The translations under genes and the position numbers were made by a program. The notes under the pieces are model-generated. The model saw only the letters and a list, made by a program, of their open reading frames with translations, made no database searches and had not been told where the DNA came from. This document shows, piece by piece, positions 5,693 through 11,309 of a DNA stretch of 11,309 nucleotides (its first letter is position 1; every line of letters begins with the position of its first letter). The DNA is from an uncultured Planctomycetales bacterium (GTDB taxonomy: Bacteria; Planctomycetota; Planctomycetia; Isosphaerales; Isosphaeraceae). The stretch spans positions 1 through 11,309 of the forward strand of contig CALCIB010000268.1 in assembly GCA_937907525.1 (NCBI GenBank). Reading direction: 5' to 3'.

Positions 5693-5702
5693 TCGGAGTC
5701 TG

Positions 5703-5725
5703 TCTTCCCCCGCGAGGGGGGAAGA
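5703..5725. repeat. Palindromic repeat half-unit
   Basis: A hairpin with arms TCTTCCCC and GGGGAAGA around a 7-base loop directly follows dispersed repeat copy C. It is a truncated member of the palindromic family, lacking the GGCCGGATGAGGGG part. It lies about 80 bases upstream of the predicted start of the MscS-type gene. Confidence 0.6.
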
Positions 5726-5797
5726 ACGTCTCTGGCCCCCAAAATCCGTGTCGGTCAGCAAAAGCGGACCTGGACGTCGCCGCGTCCCCAGCCCTTC

Positions 5798-5801
5798 GAG
5801 G
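5798..5801 (+). promoter_or_regulatory. Ribosome binding site deciding a TTG start
   Basis: GAGG lies 6 bases before the TTG at 5808. No ATG in this frame lies near the signal peptide, and the frame upstream of about 5745 translates repeat DNA, so this site supports the TTG start of the MscS-type gene. A GTG at 5748 is the alternative. Confidence 0.45.
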
Positions 5802-5807
5802 TCGCCC

Positions 5808-7985
5808 TTGTCGTCATCGCCCGCCCAGTTCGATCCCGGTCCTCGTCGGGGCGCGTTCGCGCGTCTGCTCGTCGCCCTGCTGGGGGCGTCGGCCCTGGCG
5901 CTTGGCGTCTCCGGCTGCGAGTACTTCACGTCCGAGCGTCTCTCCAAGCTCGCGCCCGGCGGCGAGAAGCCCCCGGCCGTCGCGACGACGCCCGCCGCCG
6001 GGGGAGCCTCCGAGGAGGACGAGGCCGCGCGACTGTCCGCCGCCGAGGTGGTCGCCATGCTGGAACGGATCATCCGCGGCAACCAGCGCGAACTCGACGA
6101 CCTCGCCCCGCGCGTCGAGGACCAGGACGAGATGGAGGAGGCGCGCGACGTCTTCCAGCACCTCGACGACCTGAAGCAGAGCCTCGACCGCGAGCGCAAG
6201 AAAGCCCGGGAGGCCGACGACGACGCTCGCTACGCGGAGATCGACCGCCAGGCGGGCGCGTTGGAGAAGCCCTGGAACCTGGCCCGTGGCCGACTCGACC
6301 TGGACCTACGCGGCCGGACGCTGGTCCGGGAGCGCATCGAGATCCTCCGCGACGTGGTGGCGCACGACCGGCGTCGACTGGACTCGATCCTGGCCACCGG
6401 CGAGCTGACTCGGGTCCTCAACGAGAAGCCCCCCGAACCCGCGCCCGCCGTCGACCGACCCGCGGCGTCGGTCCCGACCGCCGAGGCCGAGAAGCCCGAC
6501 GACGCGCCGCCGGCCGCGGCGATCCCCTTGGTCCCCGGCCCGCCGACGGCGGCGCCGAAGCAAGAGGAAGCCAGGCCGGACGCCGAGAAGAAGGACGACG
6601 CCAAGCCCGCCGAGGCCCCCAAGGCGGACGAGGCCGGGACCGAGACGCCCAAGGACGCCGCCGCGGCCGACGCCGAGAAGAAGCCCGTCCCTCCGCCCAG
6701 CAAGGAACTGGTCGTCGCCAAGAAGACCCTGGAGGCCAAGAGCACCGCCGTCCAGAGGCTTCAGGAGCGGTCGATCACGCTCGACGCCCGCATGAAGAGT
6801 CTGGAGCGGTCGTTGCAACTGCTCAAGGACCTGGCGGACGTCGCCCGGCGGTCGGCCGAGAACGCGACCGAGACCGGCGACTACCTCCAGGAACAACTCG
6901 CCGACGAGAAGCCCTCGGCCGCGGTCCAGGCCTGGACTCATGACGGCGCCGACGCCCTGGGCTCGCTCTCCCGACGCGCCCGCGCCGCCGGCGAGGACGA
7001 GAAGCGGATCCGCGCGCGGCTCGGCGACATGGTCGAGGAACGGGAGTTGGTCGTCGACGCCCTCCGCCAAACCGTCGTCCACGCCCAGTCGGCGCGCGAG
7101 GGCCTGGAGCAGACCCAGGAGACCGTCGAGGCGCTGCAAAGCCCGCTCTCCTCCCACAACATCCGGCGATGGTTCCGCGACAACGCCCCGCCGATCGTCG
7201 CGACCCTGGTCGTGATGTCGCTGCTGTACCTGCTGGTCACCCGCTATTCGCACCGGCTGGTGAAGTTCTTCGCCGCGCGGGGGATCCGCGGCTCGAAGGC
7301 CGAGCGCGACAACCGCATGGAGACGCTCGTCAGCGTGCTGCAGAACACCGGCGGCGCGCTCGTGCTGCTGGTCGGCGGCGCGACGCTGTTAAGCCAGGTG
7401 GGGATTCCGGTCGGCCCGCTGCTGGGCGGGGCCGCGGTCGCCGGCGTCGCGGTGGCCTTCGGCGCCCAGAACCTCATCAAGGACTTCTTCTACGGCTTCA
7501 TGATCCTGCTTGAGAACCAGTACAAGCTCAAGGACGTCGTCAAGATCGGCGACCACAGCGGCCAGGTGGAGCAGATCACCCTCCGCATGACGGCCTTGCG
7601 CGACGGCGACGGCGGCCTCCACTTCCTTCCCAACGGCTCGACCACATCGGTGGTCAACCTGACCCACGGTTGGTCCAGCGCCACCTTCGCGGCCCGGATC
7701 GCCTGGGAGGAGGACGTCGACCGGGTCATCGCGATCATCGCCGAGCTGGGCAAGGAACTTCGCCAGGACCCCAAGTTCCGGCTCATGATCGTCGACGACC
7801 TGGACGTCTGGGGGGTGGATTCCATCTCCGGCCGAGCGGTGGAGATCCGGTTCGCCATCAAGACGCTGCCGCTGCAACAGTGGGCCGTGAAGCGCGAGTT
7901 GCTCAAGCGGCTCAAGAAGAAGTTCCAGGAGAAGGACGTCCTGCTCCCGCCGCTGGTCCTGGCGGCGACGGAGCCGCCGAAGTAG
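5808..7985 (+). CDS. MscS-family mechanosensitive channel with lipoprotein signal and long periplasmic coiled-coil region
   Basis: The predicted protein has 725 residues. It starts with a signal peptide (RRGAFARLLVALLGASALAL) ending in lipobox V-S-G-C, with the acylated Cys at 37. An alpha-helical, charge-rich region spans about 75-200, an Ala/Pro/Lys/Glu-rich linker about 208-298, and a second coiled-coil-like region about 299-447. The MscS core follows: a membrane helix at about 462-479, another at 515-531, and the pore helix GGAAVAGVAVAFGAQNLIKD at 540-559 with FFYGFMILLENQYKLKD after it. The beta domain with KIGDHSGQVEQI and PNGS comes next, then the cytoplasmic alpha/beta domain. By homology it releases osmolytes when membrane tension rises. 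Large MscS proteins with periplasmic regions are known (MscK-like), but an N-terminal lipobox is unusual. The TTG start is inferred; a GTG at 5748 would place extra residues before the signal peptide. Confidence 0.85.
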   Translation: MSSSPAQFDPGPRRGAFARLLVALLGASALALGVSGCEYFTSERLSKLAPGGEKPPAVATTPAAGGASEEDEAARLSAAEVVAMLERIIRGNQRELDDLAPRVEDQDEMEEARDVFQHLDDLKQSLDRERKKAREADDDARYAEIDRQAGALEKPWNLARGRLDLDLRGRTLVRERIEILRDVVAHDRRRLDSILATGELTRVLNEKPPEPAPAVDRPAASVPTAEAEKPDDAPPAAAIPLVPGPPTAAPKQEEARPDAEKKDDAKPAEAPKADEAGTETPKDAAAADAEKKPVPPPSKELVVAKKTLEAKSTAVQRLQERSITLDARMKSLERSLQLLKDLADVARRSAENATETGDYLQEQLADEKPSAAVQAWTHDGADALGSLSRRARAAGEDEKRIRARLGDMVEERELVVDALRQTVVHAQSAREGLEQTQETVEALQSPLSSHNIRRWFRDNAPPIVATLVVMSLLYLLVTRYSHRLVKFFAARGIRGSKAERDNRMETLVSVLQNTGGALVLLVGGATLLSQVGIPVGPLLGGAAVAGVAVAFGAQNLIKDFFYGFMILLENQYKLKDVVKIGDHSGQVEQITLRMTALRDGDGGLHFLPNGSTTSVVNLTHGWSSATFAARIAWEEDVDRVIAIIAELGKELRQDPKFRLMIVDDLDVWGVDSISGRAVEIRFAIKTLPLQQWAVKRELLKRLKKKFQEKDVLLPPLVLAATEPPK

Positions 7986-8082
7986 TCGGCGATTTTCAGC
8001 GCGTCGGCGCGGAATCGGCACTAAAATACAGGGAGTGAAAACGAGACGTCCGGTTCTTTCCCATCCCAAGGGAGCGACGGCG

Positions 8083-8697
8083 ATGAGACGGTTGGCCCTG
8101 GCGGCGGCGTGCCTGATCGGTTCGGCGGCGACGGTCTCGGCCCAGGAGGCGTGGGGGCCTTCGGCCTACGGCGGCTTCGGCGGCCAGTACGCGCAGACGC
8201 CGTCGCTTTACTATCCCTTCCCCGGCGTGATCGAGTCCCGGTTCGGGACTTACTTCTCCGCGCCGGTGGTCCCGCCCCTGGGGGCCGACACGATCGTCGA
8301 GGCCGCGTCGATCGACGCGGTCAACGCGGCCCACGAGGGGATCGACCCGGTCGCCAAGGCCAAGGCCGACGCCGACGCCCGCGCCAACGCCGACGAACGG
8401 GCCGCCGGCGGACGTCGCAAGACCGCCTCTCGCGCAGGGCGTCGCGGCCCCGGAACGACCCTCCGCAACTCGAACAGCCCGCCGCCGCCGTTCCGACGCG
8501 CCCTGCCCCGCGGCGATTACCAGGCGCTCAACGACCGCCCCGCCGGCGTGCCGACCTACACGCCCTTCGCCCGCCATCAAACCTACGGCCAGGCCTACGG
8601 CATGGGCCCCTACGGTAGTAACTTCTACGCCGGCTGGTGGCACGGCTACGCGCCGTCGAACTCCGTCGTCGCCCCCGACGACGTATTCGTCCCCTGA
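8083..8697 (+). CDS. Small secreted protein, Gly/Tyr/Pro-rich, function unknown
   Basis: This 204-residue predicted secreted protein has a clear Sec signal peptide, MRRLALAAACLIGSAATVSA, with likely cleavage before QE at residue 21. After cleavage comes a Gly/Tyr/Phe-rich part (YGGFGGQYAQTPSLYYPFPG). An Ala/Asp/Lys-rich helical stretch (KAKADADARANADERAA) follows at about 92-108, then a basic Arg-rich patch. The C-terminus is rich in Tyr, Gly and Trp (YGMGPYGSNFYAGWWHGYAP). I do not recognise a family; composition suggests a structural or surface-associated protein. The ATG at 8083 has GGAG 8 bases upstream. A TAAAAT at 8022-8027 could be a -10 box, but no good -35 accompanies it. It follows the MscS-type gene by 97 bases, and its last 52 bases overlap the convergent vsr gene. 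Confidence 0.75.
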   Translation: MRRLALAAACLIGSAATVSAQEAWGPSAYGGFGGQYAQTPSLYYPFPGVIESRFGTYFSAPVVPPLGADTIVEAASIDAVNAAHEGIDPVAKAKADADARANADERAAGGRRKTASRAGRRGPGTTLRNSNSPPPPFRRALPRGDYQALNDRPAGVPTYTPFARHQTYGQAYGMGPYGSNFYAGWWHGYAPSNSVVAPDDVFVP

Positions 8698-9128
8698 ACC
8701 GCCGCGGCCGGGCCGCGAGGCCCCAGGAACCGAATCAACCGATCCGCCAGCCTCGCCGCGTCCGCCGGCCCCGTCCGGCACTCCCACACGACGAGCGCGC
8801 GCCAACCGAGCCGCCGCAGTTCTCGGACCACCCGCGCGTCTCGTCGTCGGTTCCCCTCCAGCTTGGGCCGCCAGAACTCCGGCCGAGACTTGGGCATCCG
8901 CGCGCCCCTCGGGCATCGATGCTGGTGCCAGAAGCAGCCGTGGACGAACACGACTCGCTTGCGGCCGGGAAAGACCAGGTCGGGACGTCCCGGCAGCTTG
9001 CCGTCGTGAAGGCGGTAGCGGTATCCCAGCGCGTGGACCAGTCGCCTGACCCGCATCTCCGGCTTGGTGTCCTTGGAGCGGACCCGCGCCATCCGCTCGC
9101 TTCGTTCTTGGGGGTTGAGCGTGTCCAC
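8646..9128 (-). CDS. vsr: Very short patch repair (Vsr) DNA mismatch endonuclease
   Basis: Vsr nicks DNA 5' of the T in T:G mismatches that arise by deamination of 5-methylcytosine, starting short-patch repair. The 160-residue protein begins VDTLNPQERSERMARVRSKD, as in the family. It keeps the active-site and zinc residues known from E. coli Vsr: Asp50 in PGRPDLVF, then His63, Cys65, His68, His70 and Cys72 in HGCFWHQHRC. Asp97 and Cys117 (WEC) are also kept. FWRPKLEGN and LGWRALVVWEC match as well. The GTG at 9128 has a strong GGAGG 6 bases upstream; the frame stays open further upstream, but only antisense to the permease gene. No cytosine methyltransferase gene is in the window. The C-terminal tail of about 25 residues after LIRFLG looks unconserved and overlaps the convergent secreted-protein gene. 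Confidence 0.93.
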   Translation of the reverse strand: MDTLNPQERSERMARVRSKDTKPEMRVRRLVHALGYRYRLHDGKLPGRPDLVFPGRKRVVFVHGCFWHQHRCPRGARMPKSRPEFWRPKLEGNRRRDARVVRELRRLGWRALVVWECRTGPADAARLADRLIRFLGPRGPAAAVQGTNTSSGATTEFDGA

Positions 9129-9134
9129 CGTCCG

Positions 9135-9139
9135 CCTCC
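9135..9139 (-). promoter_or_regulatory. Ribosome binding site deciding the vsr GTG start
   Basis: On the minus strand GGAGG lies 6 bases before the GTG at 9128. With the conserved Vsr N-terminus beginning at that codon, it fixes the start. Confidence 0.7.
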
Positions 9140-9233
9140 GTCGCGTGGGTCTGGAGTCATCGTCGGCGATTCTCAAAAGCACGCGGCGGGCCGTTCGGCG
9201 ACGATTCGGACGGCGACCGTCCCTCTCCAGGCG

Positions 9234-9262
9234 TTCCCGTCGCGGCCTCGGGGATGTATCAT
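9234..9262 (+). promoter_or_regulatory. Candidate promoter for the ABC importer genes
   Basis: TATCAT (9257-9262, five of six to TATAAT) has TTCCCG (9234-9239, three of six to TTGACA) 17 bases upstream. It lies in the 237-base divergent gap between vsr and the permease gene. No cobalamin riboswitch box and no clear Fur box was recognised in this gap. Confidence 0.3.
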
Positions 9263-9353
9263 CTCGGGTGATCGGTATTGAGGGGCCGCCGGCTTGAGCG
9301 TCCGGATACGGTCGCGCGGGGTCGAGTCCCTCGCGCTTGCTCGACCGGATCGC

Positions 9354-9358
9354 GGAGG
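9354..9358 (+). promoter_or_regulatory. Ribosome binding site deciding the permease GTG start
   Basis: GGAGG lies 7 bases before the GTG at 9366. This favours that start over the TTG at 9294, which would add 24 residues of no membrane or family character. Confidence 0.65.
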
Positions 9359-9365
9359 CGGGTTC

Positions 9366-10349
9366 GTGAGCCGTCGATCGGCGCGGATTTTGGTTTTGCT
9401 GGCGGTCCTGGCGGTCGTGGCGACGGCGAGTCTCGGCGTCGGCTCGGTGCGGCTCTCGCCGGCTCGAATCCTCGCGGCGTTGAGCGGCGAGGGGAGCGAC
9501 GCGACCATCGTCCGCGATCTTCGCGCCCCCCGGGTGATCCTGGCGGCCCTGGTCGGCCTGGCGCTGGGAGCGGCGGGAGCGGCGTATCAGGGGCTTTTTC
9601 GCAATCCGCTGGCCGATCCCTACGTCATCGGCGCCTCCTCCGGATCGGCCCTGGGGGCGACGTTGGTGATGGTCTCCCTCGGCGGCGCGGGGGCGCTGGG
9701 GTTCGGCGCGGTGTCGCTGGGGGCGTTCCTGGGGGCGATGGCGGCGGCGGGGCTGGTCTACGCCTCCACCGCCTGGTGGGGCCCCGCGCCGATCGTCACC
9801 TTGCTGCTGGCGGGAACGGCGGTCAGCAGCAGCCTGGGGGCGGTCGTCTGGCTCCTGATGGTCCTCAACAACGAGGAGTTGGCCCGGATCGTCCTCTGGA
9901 TGATGGGGAGTCTGGCCGGTCGCGGCTGGGCGACGGTCCTGGGCGGAACGCCTTACATCGTCGTCGGGTTCGCGGGGTTGTGCGTTCTGGCCCGGCCGCT
10001 GGACGCCCTCTCCCTGGGCGAGCGGCAGGCGGCGGCGCTGGGGCTGCCGTTGCGACGGATGAGCGGGTTCGTCGTGGCGGCGGCCAGCCTGGCGACGGCC
10101 GCGGCGGTGGCCGTCGCGGGGATCATCGGCTTCGTCGGCCTGATCGCCCCCCACGTCGCGCGGGCGTTCGTCGGGGCTCGACACCGCTACCTGATCCCGG
10201 CCTCCGGCCTCGCCGGCGCGATCCTGCTGGTGCTGGCCGACGACCTGGCGCGGACGGTCGTCGCCCCGGTGGAGCTTCCCGTCGGCATCCTCACGGCGAT
10301 CCTGGGAGGGCCGTTCTTCTTGATCGTGCTGAGGAGGTCCGGCCGATGA
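9366..10349 (+). CDS. FecCD/BtuC-family ABC transporter permease (siderophore, haem or cobalamin import)
   Basis: This inner-membrane permease of a type II ABC importer forms a homodimeric channel for an iron-siderophore, haem or vitamin B12 complex. At 327 residues it matches the usual length (BtuC is about 326), with about ten hydrophobic helices. Family signatures are LRAPRVILAALVGLALGAAG (52-71), YQGLFRNPLADPYVIGASSG (74-93), and late in the protein GIIGFVGLIAPHVAR and PVELPVGILTAILGGPFFL. The loop LGLPLRRMSG fits the cytoplasmic coupling region that contacts the ATPase. GTG 9366 with GGAGG 7 bases upstream is the chosen start. Its stop overlaps the ATPase start by four bases (ATGA). The substrate cannot be decided between iron chelates and cobalamin. 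Confidence 0.92.
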   Translation: MSRRSARILVLLAVLAVVATASLGVGSVRLSPARILAALSGEGSDATIVRDLRAPRVILAALVGLALGAAGAAYQGLFRNPLADPYVIGASSGSALGATLVMVSLGGAGALGFGAVSLGAFLGAMAAAGLVYASTAWWGPAPIVTLLLAGTAVSSSLGAVVWLLMVLNNEELARIVLWMMGSLAGRGWATVLGGTPYIVVGFAGLCVLARPLDALSLGERQAAALGLPLRRMSGFVVAAASLATAAAVAVAGIIGFVGLIAPHVARAFVGARHRYLIPASGLAGAILLVLADDLARTVVAPVELPVGILTAILGGPFFLIVLRRSGR

Positions 10350-11146
10350 GCGCCCGCCTTCGCGCCCGGGGCCTTTCCTGCGGCTACGGCCGCGGCCTGA
10401 CCGACGTCCTGGCCGCCGTGGATCTGGACGTCCCCGCCGGAACGGTGCTGGCGCTTCTGGGCCCCAACGGGGCGGGCAAGACGACCCTGTTGCGGACCCT
10501 CGCCCGACTCCTGCCGCCGCGCGGCGGGACGGTCCTGCTCGACGACGAGGACGTCTGGGATCGAGGCCGCTCCTGGACCCATCGCCGGCTCGCCGTCGTC
10601 CTGCCCGACGACCCCGGCGGCGCGCGGTTGACCGTCGAGGAGGTCGTCCGCCTCGGCCGCGCCGCGCATCGCGGCTGGTGGCTGCCGATGACCGCCGAGG
10701 ACGACGAGGCCGTCGCCCGCGCGCTGGAGCTGACCCGCTTGATGGCCATGCGGCATCGAACCGTCGACGCCCTCTCCGCCGGCGAATGGCAGCGCGTGAC
10801 CCTGGCGCGCTCGCTGGCGCAGGAGCCCCGCGTCCTGCTATTGGACGAGCCCACCGCGCATCTGGACTGGAGCTTCCAGATCGAGATCCTCGACCTGCTC
10901 GACCGCCTGGCGCGGGAGGAGGGCCTGGCGGTCGTCGTCAGCCTCCACGACCTGAACCAGGCGTCGACCTGGGCCGACCGGATCGCCCTGATCGCCGAGG
11001 GGACGCTCCTGACCGAGGGGACGCCCGAGGCGGTCCTCACGCCCGAAATCCTCGCCCGCGTCTACAATTGCCCGGTCCTGGTCGACCGCCACCCGGTCTC
11101 CGGCGCCCCCATGGTCCTCCCCCCGCCACGACGAAGGAATCATTAG
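10346..11146 (+). CDS. ABC transporter ATP-binding protein of the FecE/BtuD/HmuV family
   Basis: This cytoplasmic ATPase powers the importer encoded just upstream. The 266-residue protein has Walker A GPNGAGKT (39-46), signature LSAGEWQRV (143-151), Walker B VLLLDEPT (163-170) with the catalytic Glu, a D-loop (AHLD, 171-174) and H-loop His201. Relatives usually read LAVLPQ at the Q-loop; here it is LAVVLPDDP (82-90), so the Q-loop Gln appears replaced by Asp88. The ATG at 10346 overlaps the permease stop and has GGAGG 8 bases upstream, so translation is probably coupled. The C-terminal part, about residues 217-250 (AEGTLLTEGTPEAVLTPEIL), is normal for the family. No periplasmic binding protein gene is visible on either side. 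Confidence 0.92.
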   Translation: MSARLRARGLSCGYGRGLTDVLAAVDLDVPAGTVLALLGPNGAGKTTLLRTLARLLPPRGGTVLLDDEDVWDRGRSWTHRRLAVVLPDDPGGARLTVEEVVRLGRAAHRGWWLPMTAEDDEAVARALELTRLMAMRHRTVDALSAGEWQRVTLARSLAQEPRVLLLDEPTAHLDWSFQIEILDLLDRLAREEGLAVVVSLHDLNQASTWADRIALIAEGTLLTEGTPEAVLTPEILARVYNCPVLVDRHPVSGAPMVLPPPRRRNH

Positions 11147-11175
11147 GAAATGAACAAGATTCACGAACCAAAGTC

Positions 11176-11219
11176 CCCTCTCCCGTCGGGAGAGGGTGGC
11201 CCGAAGGGCCGGGCGGGGG
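11176..11219 (-). repeat. Palindromic intergenic repeat after the importer operon
   Basis: A perfect 9-bp hairpin with arms CCCTCTCCC and GGGAGAGGG and a 3-base loop (11176-11196) is followed by GGCCCGAAGGGCC (11198-11210, 5-bp stem) and a G-rich end. It starts 30 bases after the ATPase stop, so it could also stop transcription, although no T-run follows. Confidence 0.75.
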
Positions 11220-11254
11220 TCGTCGCGCTTCGGAGCAAGCGACGGCGATCCTCG

Positions 11255-11301
11255 CCTTCTCCCCTTGAGGGAGAAGGTGGCCCGAAGGGCCGGATGAGGG
11301 G
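11255..11301 (-). repeat. Palindromic intergenic repeat, intact copy matching the MITE empty site
   Basis: The first 23 bases (11255-11277) are arms CCTTCTCC and GGAGAAGG around CCTTGAG. They are the exact reverse complement of the reconstructed target at 41-55 plus 211-218. The rest reads TGGCCCGAAGGGCCGGATGA plus a G-run, as in the other family members. Confidence 0.8.
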
Positions 11302-11309
11302 TCGACCGG

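Larger units (their letters stand above)
5188..5807. other. 620-base gene-free repeat island between rluE and the MscS-type gene
   Basis: This divergent gap contains a palindromic repeat (5341-5387), a nested inverted-repeat element (5483-5692) and a partial palindromic repeat (5703-5725). The centre of the nested element (5546-5590) is strikingly AT-rich compared with the rest of the window. No gene is supported; frames open across the island translate repeat DNA. Promoters for both flanking genes should lie here but none is clear. Confidence 0.6.

Noticed and set aside
8703..8717. Terminator hairpin after the secreted-protein gene
   Set aside because: The self-complementary CGCGGCC/GGCCGCG has almost no loop, no T-run follows, and it is coding sequence of vsr on the other strand.
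9129..9365. Cobalamin riboswitch ahead of the importer
   Set aside because: I looked for the B12-box type conserved sequence and the GCCACTG element and did not see them in this 237-base gap.
9129..10184. Minus-strand frame fused in front of vsr
   Set aside because: It lies antisense to the permease gene, is low-complexity Arg/Asp/Gln-rich, and the conserved Vsr start has its own GGAGG at 9135-9139.
9278..10345. Plus-strand frame upstream of and in frame with the ATPase
   Set aside because: It overlaps the permease in another frame and is Gly/Arg-rich shadow sequence; the ATPase start is clear at the ATGA overlap.
1..11309. CRISPR array, tRNA or rRNA genes, prophage or defence island
   Set aside because: No regularly spaced direct repeats, no recognisable RNA gene, and no cluster of phage or defence genes; Vsr alone does not make a restriction system.

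Overview
The window looks like chromosomal DNA of a high-GC planctomycete, most likely of the Isosphaeraceae type. That is inferred from four things: uniformly high GC coding sequence, an exported protein with a planctomycete-style LEPR-XLL N-terminus, frequent GTG/TTG starts, and many dispersed palindromic repeats in the intergenic gaps. No tRNA, rRNA, CRISPR array or intact transposase gene was seen.

Layout. Bases 1-263 are gene-free and hold a 148-bp MITE-like element inserted in the loop of a palindromic repeat. Bases 264-1958 (minus strand) form a compact four-gene group. In transcription order these are a small two-TM protein, two tandem TatA paralogues, and a METTL21/ETFB-KMT-like methyltransferase. 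A perfect TTGACA -35 box lies upstream at 2183-2188. Bases 2267-3187 (minus) encode a membrane-anchored protein of unknown function with a 17-residue tandem repeat. Bases 3209-3464 are a second non-coding element with terminal inverted repeats. Bases 3471-4409 (minus) encode the LEPR-XLL exported protein. Bases 4570-5187 (minus) encode the 23S rRNA pseudouridine synthase RluE.

The gap at 5188-5807 is a repeat island, with a nested inverted-repeat structure at 5483-5692. Next comes a large MscS-type channel on the plus strand (5808-7985) that begins with a lipoprotein signal, followed by a small secreted protein (8083-8697). A Vsr-type mismatch endonuclease (8646-9128, minus) converges on that gene and overlaps its end by 52 bases. 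Divergent from vsr are a FecCD/BtuC permease and its ATPase (9366-11146), translationally coupled by an ATGA overlap. They form two thirds of a siderophore/haem/cobalamin importer; no binding protein or outer-membrane receptor is in view. The window ends in two more copies of the palindromic repeat.

The genes do not form one pathway. The coherent units are the tat-like operon (264-1958) and the metal-chelate importer (9366-11146). The most unusual material is the mobile/repeat DNA in the gaps, the lipoprotein-MscS architecture, and an ABC ATPase without its Q-loop glutamine. I found no convincing new multi-gene system.
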